Made by a program: the position numbers and the translations under genes. From Actinomycetes bacterium (GTDB taxonomy: Bacteria > Actinomycetota > Acidimicrobiia > Acidimicrobiales > Palsa-688), in the NCBI GenBank assembly GCA_021811865.1, contig JAKAQB010000122.1:1-7475 (forward strand): a DNA stretch of 7,475 nt. The letters run 5' to 3'. Shown in pieces: positions 1 to 5,468 of the stretch (position 1 is its first letter; each line of letters starts with the position of its first letter). The notes below the pieces were generated by a model, which was not told the DNA's origin, made no database searches, and worked only from the letters and a program-made list of their open reading frames with translations.

Positions 1-929
1 GCGCTTGCGAGGCGGGCGAGCGCGCCGCCGTCGAGCAGGATCGGCTGGGTACGCCCGCCGACGCTCAGGTCGACGTTGCCGGTCCCGCCGCCGAGAAGTG
101 GGTGGTCGTCCACGACAGCGAGGAGCGCGGTCCGACCCGAGCCCGTCGAGGTTCCGTAGAACTCGATCTTGACCTGCTCGCGCGCCGTGGTGGTCGTCAC
201 TGCCGGCCCACCTGGGTTGCTGGGGTAGCTCGGTCGCAGGAGGGCGTTCACCACCGAGACGACTCGGCTGATCGTCGTCCCGTCGACGACCGCGCGGACG
301 ACACGGCGCCCGTGTCCGGGGGTGACCGCGATGACGATCCGGGTGACGTCGGTCGGGATCTTCTCGCTCGGTGGCTTGGAGGGCGAGTAGACCACCAGCG
401 CGTCGATACGCACCACCGAGCCGCCGTTCGGCAACGAGGCAACGGAGACCTCCGGCCCGGCGTCGGTGAGAACCCGCACCGAGGGGACCGCGTAGCTGAT
501 CATCCATGCCGTCGTCACGCCACGGGAGTCTGACTGGCCGCTCGAGCTGAGGCTGGCGCCGGCGAGCGCGTGCGACCGGTACCAGCCGATGACCCGAGCC
601 GGCGAGAGCGAGCTGACGCACATCGCCGTCGAGACCGCGAGGTTCGGCGTGCCAGGCACGGCGAGCGGCTGAGACAGACGGGACGAGGCTCGAGTGGGGA
701 CCCTTCCCACGCGCCTGCAGCCCGGGGGCTCGCCGACCTCGTGCAGGATCCGTTCGGCCTCGAGCCGGGCAAGGGCGGCATCGGACCGCCCGGGCTGGAC
801 CGACAGCGCCTCTGCCCCCGGCGGCCGTGACGCCTCCTTCGGCCCGGCTGCTCTGCCGCAACCTGCGACGGCGAGCGCCGACGCGGCGACCACGAGCAGA
901 GCTGCGGTGCGGGCCGACAGTCGTTCCAT
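1..929 (-). CDS. Putative actinobacterial lipoprotein of unknown function (C-terminus cut by window edge)
   Basis: Read on the minus strand from the ATG at 927-929, the frame is open for 309 codons to the window edge. Because no stop lies inside the window, ORF callers that require one would miss it. The N-terminus is a lipoprotein signal: Arg3 and Arg7, a hydrophobic stretch at about 9-22, and lipobox V-A-G-C with the lipidated Cys at 24. The mature protein would be anchored on the outer face of the membrane. A low-complexity linker (about 25-48) is followed by a helical piece with E-P-P-G-C (67-71), then an apparently beta-rich body. Segments such as V-I-G-W-Y-R-S-H (113-120), R-I-D-A-L-V-V-Y-S (174-182) and K-P-P-S-E-K-I-P (185-192) resemble a family of uncharacterised actinobacterial secreted proteins that I remember but could not search. 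From that memory the end is probably close to the window edge. AAGG sits only 2 nt before the ATG. A TTG three codons upstream is an alternative start. It is divergent from the mannosidase gene. No catalytic motif is recognised. Confidence 0.75.
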   Translation of the reverse strand, partial: MERLSARTAALLVVAASALAVAGCGRAAGPKEASRPPGAEALSVQPGRSDAALARLEAERILHEVGEPPGCRRVGRVPTRASSRLSQPLAVPGTPNLAVSTAMCVSSLSPARVIGWYRSHALAGASLSSSGQSDSRGVTTAWMISYAVPSVRVLTDAGPEVSVASLPNGGSVVRIDALVVYSPSKPPSEKIPTDVTRIVIAVTPGHGRRVVRAVVDGTTISRVVSVVNALLRPSYPSNPGGPAVTTTTAREQVKIEFYGTSTGSGRTALLAVVDDHPLLGGGTGNVDLSVGGRTQPILLDGGALARLAS

Positions 930-1014
930 GACCTTCAAAGCACCGGACGTGTCCAAGCGCGTACGGATCGAGGCGACGACGCGTCGAGCGACGTCGAAGC
1001 GGTAGACAAGGCCG
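930..1014. promoter_or_regulatory. Divergent intergenic region with two short palindromes
   Basis: This 85-bp gap separates the divergent starts of the lipoprotein and mannosidase genes and must hold the promoters of both. I see two perfect palindromes close together: CGACGCGTCG at 977-986 and CGACGTCG at 989-996. A third, imperfect dyad is GGAC-GT-GTCC at 945-954. They could be operator half-sites, but short CG-rich palindromes arise easily by chance at this base composition. No convincing -35/-10 pair is visible for either gene. TAGACA (1003-1008), 6 nt before the mannosidase ATG, is at best a weak -10 for a leaderless or nearly leaderless message. The function is inferred from position only. 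Confidence 0.35.
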
Positions 1015-4000
1015 ATGAGTTCCGACTCCAGCGTCCGGCGTGAACGGATCGGGCGACTCCTCTCCGAGATCGTCTGGCCCGCGACCCATCCACGCTCGGC
1101 CCCGCTCTCGATCTCCATCAGCCGGCTGCCGGGTGAGCCCGTACCGCCCGAGCTGGCCGACACCTTGGCCTTCTCGCCCTTCCGGGTCGGAGAGACCTGG
1201 GGCGGTGCGTGGTCGACAGCCTGGTTCCGGGCGGTGGGCGAGACCCCCGACGAATTCGAGGGCAGCCACGTCGTCGCTCGCCTCGACCTCGGCTACCGCG
1301 GACAGACGGGGTTCGGCGGGGAGGCCCTCCTCTTCGACGGACCGACACCTCGCCAGGGCCTCAACCCCAAGCACAACACGATCGAGATCACCTCCTCAGC
1401 CGTTCCGGGCGAGCGGGTCGAGCTGCTCGTCGAGGCTGCCGCCAACCCCGCCCAGCAGGAGGGGCCCCTCGAGTGGCCGCTGCTGATGCCCGATTACGAC
1501 GGGCCGCAGCTCTACCGCCTGAGACGGTTCGACCTCGCCGTCGAGGACGACGAGATGATGGCGGTTCTGTTCGACTGGACTGTCCTTGTCGAGCTCGCCG
1601 ACTCGCTCGGCCACACCCACCGGCGGTCGATCGAGATCCTCCGCCTCCTCGACGATGTCGCACGGGGAGTCGACCTGTCCGATCTGCGCCGGAGCGTGGT
1701 GGCGCACCGGGAGCGCTGGCAGGAGCTGCTCGAGATCCCTACGAGCCCGCAGGCCCACCAGGTGACCGCAGTCGGCCACGCCCACATCGACTCCGCCTGG
1801 CTGTGGCCGGTGAGGGAGACGCGTCGCAAGTGCGCCCGCACCTTCGCCACGGCCATCCGCATGATGGAGCAGGACCCCGCCTACGTGTTCGTCTGCTCGC
1901 AGGCCCAGCAGCACGCCTGGATGGAGCAGCACTACCCCACCCTGTTCGAGCAGATGAAGCGCCACGTGGCCGGTGGCCAGCTCGAGCCGGTCGGCAGCAT
2001 GTGGGTGGAGCCCGACACGAACCTGCCGTCGGGCGAGTCCCTCGCCCGCCAGCTCGTCTTCGGCAAGCGCTTCTTCCTCGATCGCTACGGGGTCGAGACG
2101 GTCGACTGCTGGCTCCCGGACGCCTTCGGCTACTCCGGTGCTCTCCCTCAGATCCTCACCGCAGCCGGAGTCCGCCGGTTCTTCACCCAGAAGCTGAGCT
2201 GGAACGAGACCAACGCCTTCCCTCACCACACCTTCTGGTGGGAGGGCATAGACGGGTCGAGAGTCCTCGCCCACTGCCCGCCTACCGACACCTACAACGG
2301 CGAGTTCGCCGTCGCCCAGCTGCTCGAGGGCGAGCGGCGATTCGCCCAGCACGGCGTCTCCTCCCGGTCGCTATACGTCTACGGCTACGGCGACGGCGGT
2401 GGTGGCCCTACGACCGAGATGCTGGAGCGAGCCCGGCGGGTCGGCGACCTCGATCCGCTGCCGGCGGTCCGGCTCGGCACCTCCCGCAGCTTCTTCGACG
2501 CCCTCGAGGCCGAGGCGGAGGCGAGTGACCGTGCCGCCGACGAGGCCGCCCCCGGCACCGTCCGGACCTCTCACGCTCCCGGCCCCGGCGGGCTCCCGAT
2601 CTGGTCGGGCGAGCTCTACCTCGAGCGTCACCGGGGTGTCCAGACCACCCAGGCACGGGGAAAGCTGGGCAACCGGCGCTCGGAGGGCCTGCTGCGCGAG
2701 GCGGAATTCCTGGTGGCCGCCGCGCTCGCCGGCGGGGAGGCCGACGTGGCCATGGACGAGCTCGCCGGGGCCTGGCAGAGCGTGTTGCTCCTGCAGTTCC
2801 ACGACATCCTCCCGGGTTCGAGCATCCACTGGGTGCACGACGACGCCGAGCTCGTCTACGGAGAGGTGGCCGACGTGGCGAACGACGTGATCGGCCGGGC
2901 CGCGGACCGGCTGGTCCGCAAGATCGGGCCGGTCGCCGGCGGGTCGGGCGGGCTCGGCTCGGCGGTCGTCGTCAATGCCGCCACGAGGGAGCGGCACGAG
3001 GTGGTAGAGGTCGACGTCGCCGGTCTCGGCCTCGGCGGCATGCCCCGCTCGGCCATCGGTCCGGACGGTGCGGTCCTCCCGGTCCAGCCGGCGTCGAACG
3101 GCAACGTGCTCGTGGCCGCCCGCGTCCCGGGCTGTGGGTTCGCCCGCTACGAGCTCTCGAGCGAGCCCGCCACCGCAGACCTAGCCCACGGCGTCGAGAT
3201 CGCCGGCCGGAGGATCTCGAACGGCCTCGTCTCGGTGACGATCGACGAGGACGGGCTCATCGGCTCGGTTGAGGACCTCCTCCGCGGCCGCGAGGCGATC
3301 GAGCCGGGTGAGCAGGCGAACGTCTTCCAGCTCCACCACGACCTGCCGAACCACTTCGACGCCTGGGACGTGGACCCGGGGACCTTCGACCGGGCCGTCG
3401 AAGAGCGCCGAGCCGCCTCGGTGGAGGTGCTCGAGGAGGGGCCGCTGCGGGTCAGCCTCCGCGTCACACGGCCGCTCGGCGGCTCGTCGCGGGTCGTCCA
3501 GGACGTCCGCGTCTGTGCGGGATCCAGCCTCGTCGAGCTCGAGACGGAAGTGGACTGGCAGGAGCGCCACCGCTTCTTGAAGGTGGCGTTCCCTCTCGCG
3601 CTGCGGGCCCCGCACGCCAGCTATGAGATCCAGTTCGGACATCTCGAGCGCCCGACGCACGCCAACACCTCCTGGGATGCCGCCAGGTTCGAGGTGCCCG
3701 CGCAGCGCTGGGCGTCCCTCAACGAGCCCGGCTTCGGCGTCGCGCTGATCAACGACTGCAAGTACGGCTACGACGTCCGGCGGAACGTGATGCGCCTCTC
3801 GCTGCTGCGGGGTCCGGGTTGGCCGGATCCGGAGGCCGACTTCGGTACCCACCGCTTCCGGTACGCCCTGTACTGCCACGAACGCCTCGACGAGGTCGCC
3901 TCCGAGGCGGAGGCGTTCAACCTCCCGCTGCGGGTCGTCGCAGGGGGCCGGGCAGCCGCAGGCGCGGGGGAGCCGGCCGCCGGAGCACTGGTGAGGCTCG

Positions 4001-4239
4001 AGGGCGCGAGCCTGTCGGCCGTGAAGCTCGCCGACGACGCCAGCGGAGACCTCGTGGTCCGCTTCTATGAACATGCCGGCGCCCACGGCCACGCCGTGCT
4101 GGTGGCGGACGGTGTGGTGGAAGCCTCGCGGGTCGACCTCCTGGAGCGTCCGCTCGGCGAGCTCGCCGTCGACGGCGGCCGCCTACGCGTCCCGCTGCGC
4201 CCCTTCGAGCTCGTGACGGCGCGGCTCAGGAGGCGGTAG
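1015..4239 (+). CDS. Alpha-mannosidase, glycoside hydrolase family 38 (MAN2C1-like)
   Basis: Probable retaining, metal-dependent (usually Zn) alpha-mannosidase that removes terminal alpha-linked mannose from oligosaccharides. With no signal peptide or membrane segment it should act in the cytoplasm on imported or recycled glycans. Residues 1 to about 245 form an N-terminal accessory region. The GH38 catalytic barrel begins at G-H-A-H-I-D-S (254-260), with metal ligands His257 and Asp259. W-L-P-D-A-F-G-Y (366-373) carries the expected nucleophile and metal ligand Asp369. G-D-G-G-G-G-P (459-465) is typical of the MAN2C1/bacterial branch. G-E-L-Y-L-E-R-H-R-G (532-541) and Q-F-H-D-I-L-P-G-S-S (594-603), with metal ligand His596, complete the core. 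The mid and C-terminal beta domains run to 1074. Length fits the family (about 1000-1070). The ATG at 1015 is the first start after an in-frame TAG at 1003-1005; AAGG at 1008-1011 is a weak, close ribosome site. Residues 503-526 look like an Ala/Pro/Gly-rich insertion. The gene appears monocistronic, and its last 14 bp overlap the convergent channel gene. Substrate linkage cannot be read from sequence. Confidence 0.95.
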   Translation: MSSDSSVRRERIGRLLSEIVWPATHPRSAPLSISISRLPGEPVPPELADTLAFSPFRVGETWGGAWSTAWFRAVGETPDEFEGSHVVARLDLGYRGQTGFGGEALLFDGPTPRQGLNPKHNTIEITSSAVPGERVELLVEAAANPAQQEGPLEWPLLMPDYDGPQLYRLRRFDLAVEDDEMMAVLFDWTVLVELADSLGHTHRRSIEILRLLDDVARGVDLSDLRRSVVAHRERWQELLEIPTSPQAHQVTAVGHAHIDSAWLWPVRETRRKCARTFATAIRMMEQDPAYVFVCSQAQQHAWMEQHYPTLFEQMKRHVAGGQLEPVGSMWVEPDTNLPSGESLARQLVFGKRFFLDRYGVETVDCWLPDAFGYSGALPQILTAAGVRRFFTQKLSWNETNAFPHHTFWWEGIDGSRVLAHCPPTDTYNGEFAVAQLLEGERRFAQHGVSSRSLYVYGYGDGGGGPTTEMLERARRVGDLDPLPAVRLGTSRSFFDALEAEAEASDRAADEAAPGTVRTSHAPGPGGLPIWSGELYLERHRGVQTTQARGKLGNRRSEGLLREAEFLVAAALAGGEADVAMDELAGAWQSVLLLQFHDILPGSSIHWVHDDAELVYGEVADVANDVIGRAADRLVRKIGPVAGGSGGLGSAVVVNAATRERHEVVEVDVAGLGLGGMPRSAIGPDGAVLPVQPASNGNVLVAARVPGCGFARYELSSEPATADLAHGVEIAGRRISNGLVSVTIDEDGLIGSVEDLLRGREAIEPGEQANVFQLHHDLPNHFDAWDVDPGTFDRAVEERRAASVEVLEEGPLRVSLRVTRPLGGSSRVVQDVRVCAGSSLVELETEVDWQERHRFLKVAFPLALRAPHASYEIQFGHLERPTHANTSWDAARFEVPAQRWASLNEPGFGVALINDCKYGYDVRRNVMRLSLLRGPGWPDPEADFGTHRFRYALYCHERLDEVASEAEAFNLPLRVVAGGRAAAGAGEPAAGALVRLEGASLSAVKLADDASGDLVVRFYEHAGAHGHAVLVADGVVEASRVDLLERPLGELAVDGGRLRVPLRPFELVTARLRRR

Positions 4240-5215
4240 GTCGAGCGACGAGCAGCCGGTCGCCGGCGGCGACGGTCGGATCCTCGCCGATGCCGAGCGA
4301 GACGCGCTCGTCGTGCACGAGGCCGAGCACGAGGTCGTCTCGCTCGTCGCGCAGCGAGGAGAGGGCCCGACCGACCATCTCCTGGGTGACGGTGAGCTCG
4401 TCGAGGCGGTGACGCTCCGAGTCGAGCAGCTCGACGAGGAGCGTGCCGGCATGAGGGCTCTCGAGCACCTTGGCGAGCGTGTGGCTGAGGAGGTCGTCGG
4501 CCGAGATGGTGACGGCCACCCCCAGGTCCCTCAAGGCCTCGGCCGCCGCCCTGGCATGGACGAGGGCTGTCAACTCGAGCCCGGGGGCGCACTGGCGGAG
4601 CAGCACCGCCGAGACGAGGACGTCGCCGTCGCTCTCGCCGGTGACGAGGGCATGAGCCGCCCTCTCGGGCCGGGCCGTCCGCAGCGCGTGCAGGGTCGTC
4701 GGGTCGCCTCGGACGAGGTGGACCTCCGCGGGGACGCCTGCCGGATCGATGTCGGCGACAAGTACCACGTCCTCACCCAGCCGCACCAGCTCGTCGAGCA
4801 TGGCAGGGACGACGGCGTGCATGCCGACGACGATCCGGAAGCGACCCGGGGGAAAGGACCGTCCCATGTGCATCAACCTCCTCAGACGGGCGGCGGCCGC
4901 CGCTCCGGACCACATCGCGAACACCGCTCCGAGGAGCGGAATCGCGGAGAGCATGACGACCACAGCGATGACATGTCCCGCCAGCGTGTGCGGCGTCACG
5001 TCGCCGTAGCCGACGGTCGTGGCGGTGGTGACCGCCCAGTACCAGCCGATCCAGATCGACCGGTGCTCGACGAGGGCGAAGGCGACTCCACCGGCGAGGA
5101 CGATGAAGGCGACGACGCCCATCAGGCCGAACGCACGCTTGCGCGTCCCCTGCCCGAGGAACTGCATGATCCAAATGAGCACGGTCAATACTGTCTCGCC
5201 GACGGGCCGGCGCAA
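4226..5215 (-). CDS. Two-TM potassium channel with cytoplasmic RCK (TrkA-N/TrkA-C) region
   Basis: Probable K+-selective pore in the cytoplasmic membrane with a ligand-sensing RCK region, architecture as in MthK-type channels. In 329 residues: TM1 about 29-49, pore helix about 57-66, selectivity filter T-V-G-Y-G-D (67-72), TM2 about 79-103, then a basic linker R-L-R-R (110-113). A Rossmann-like TrkA-N domain spans about 125-245 and a TrkA-C domain about 256-326. R-G-D-P-T (169-173) is a typical RCK motif. The glycine-rich nucleotide loop is eroded: G-M-H-A-V-V (131-136) where G-x-G-x-x-G is usual. The listed start is a TTG without a Shine-Dalgarno site, 7 nt after the upstream small ORF. TTG codon 10, GTG codon 12 and ATG codon 17 (5165-5167) are alternatives that all keep TM1, and ATG17 seems at least as likely. 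A strong internal ribosome site lies before Met117. The gene converges with the mannosidase (14-bp overlap) and follows glgX and the small ORF on the same strand. Confidence 0.92.
   Translation of the reverse strand: MRRPVGETVLTVLIWIMQFLGQGTRKRAFGLMGVVAFIVLAGGVAFALVEHRSIWIGWYWAVTTATTVGYGDVTPHTLAGHVIAVVVMLSAIPLLGAVFAMWSGAAAAARLRRLMHMGRSFPPGRFRIVVGMHAVVPAMLDELVRLGEDVVLVADIDPAGVPAEVHLVRGDPTTLHALRTARPERAAHALVTGESDGDVLVSAVLLRQCAPGLELTALVHARAAAEALRDLGVAVTISADDLLSHTLAKVLESPHAGTLLVELLDSERHRLDELTVTQEMVGRALSSLRDERDDLVLGLVHDERVSLGIGEDPTVAAGDRLLVARPTAS
4259..4273. terminator. Possible weak hairpin downstream of the mannosidase stop
   Basis: GTCGCC and GGCGAC form a perfect 6-bp stem around a GGC loop, starting 20 nt after the mannosidase stop and lying inside the 3' end of the oppositely oriented channel gene. 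No T-run follows on either strand, so it is not a classical intrinsic terminator. It is listed only because the two genes converge and overlap with no other space for termination. It also encodes part of the conserved end of the channel's TrkA-C domain, so the pairing may be incidental. Confidence 0.15.
4876..4882 (-). promoter_or_regulatory. Internal Shine-Dalgarno AGGAGGT for a free RCK subunit
   Basis: On the minus strand AGGAGGT (complement of 4876-4882) lies inside the channel gene, 8 nt before the in-frame ATG of Met117 (4865-4867) and 2 nt before that of Met115 (4871-4873). It is a better ribosome site than any visible at the gene's own 5' end. It falls exactly at the junction of the TM2 linker and the RCK domain, partly in tandem AGG arginine codons, in a gene that mostly uses CGN for arginine. 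Initiation at Met117 would give a soluble RCK protein of 213 residues. MthK is known to make free RCK from an internal Met107 in the same place. Use of the site here is inference. Confidence 0.55.
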
Positions 5216-5222
5216 GGGATGG

Positions 5223-5435
5223 TCAGCTCAGCGCGGCAGGCGTGCTCCTGAGCCCGATCTTCGCTTCGAGGAGGTCGGTGATCTCGTCTCCTCGCAGGGG
5301 GCGCGACAACACGGTCGCCTGCACGACCGAGACCTCGACCGGCAACAGGCGACCCGACCGGCTCTCCGCCGTCATCTCGAAGGGCCGCTGCAGGACTCGG
5401 TCCAGATCCCCCTCGTCAGGCACCCCGCCACTCAC
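5223..5435 (-). CDS. Small protein of 70 residues, possible PAS-domain tail
   Basis: A short frame between glgX and the channel gene on the same strand, bounded upstream by an in-frame TGA at about 5457-5459. It reads from GTG (5433-5435) to TGA (5223-5225) with gene-like GC-rich third positions. I do not recognise it firmly. Residues 18-37 (P-F-E-M-T-A, then S-G-R-L-L-P-V-E-V-S-V) look like the late strands of a PAS domain, where a pattern such as F-E-x-T-A-x-x-x-D-G-x-x-x-P-V-E-V-S is common. R-G-D-E-I-T-D-L-L-E-A-K (48-59) loosely matches the closing strand and following helix. The first half of a PAS domain and any effector are absent, so it may be a relic, a truncated sensor, or something else. 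There are no membrane segments. The GTG has no free Shine-Dalgarno site, being directly preceded by a hairpin. ATG codon 21 (5373-5375) is an alternative. It is probably cotranscribed with its neighbours, 33 bp after glgX and 7 bp before the channel's listed start. Confidence 0.55.
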   Translation of the reverse strand: MSGGVPDEGDLDRVLQRPFEMTAESRSGRLLPVEVSVVQATVLSRPLRGDEITDLLEAKIGLRSTPAALS

Positions 5436-5454
5436 CGACCCGGTGGCCGGGCCG
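5436..5454 (-). terminator. Intercistronic hairpin between glgX and the small ORF
   Basis: On the minus strand an 8-bp stem (one G-U pair) with a CCA loop forms from CGGCCCGG and CCGGGTCG. It starts 14 nt after the glgX stop and ends immediately before the GTG start of the small ORF. It is the strongest local hairpin I can see in the intergenic DNA. No T-run follows, so it may be a U-less terminator, an attenuator, an mRNA-end stabiliser for glgX, or a structure that hinders initiation at the GTG. Confidence 0.35.
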
Positions 5455-5468
5455 CTTCAGGCTGGCGC

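Noticed and set aside
102..1005. Several plus-strand open frames (102-533, 570-830, 694-1005) and small minus-strand frames (248-442, 515-781)
   Set aside because: They overlap the minus-strand lipoprotein frame, which has a lipobox and coherent protein-like content. The others are Arg/Ser/Pro-rich low-complexity translations typical of shadow frames in GC-rich DNA.
1003..1008. TAGACA as a -10 box giving a leaderless mannosidase mRNA
   Set aside because: The spacing to the ATG is suitable, but the last base is not T and no matching -35 is visible. It also contains the in-frame stop, so it may be coincidental; not claimed as a promoter.
1396..2352. Long antisense frame (318 codons) opposite the mannosidase catalytic domain
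   Set aside because: Long antisense frames are expected opposite GC-rich genes. No recognisable domain and no ribosome site.
1209..2528. Plus-strand 439-codon frame inside the mannosidase gene
   Set aside because: Arg/Pro-rich translation in the wrong frame of a gene whose catalytic motifs are unambiguous.
3181..4092. Antisense frame of 303 codons opposite the mannosidase C-terminal domain
   Set aside because: Same reason: its length is explained by codon bias on the coding strand, and it shows no family signature.
4313..5251. Plus-strand frame of 312 codons opposite the potassium channel
   Set aside because: The minus strand carries a clear TVGYGD filter, two membrane segments and RCK domains. 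The plus-strand product is charged and low in complexity with no motif.
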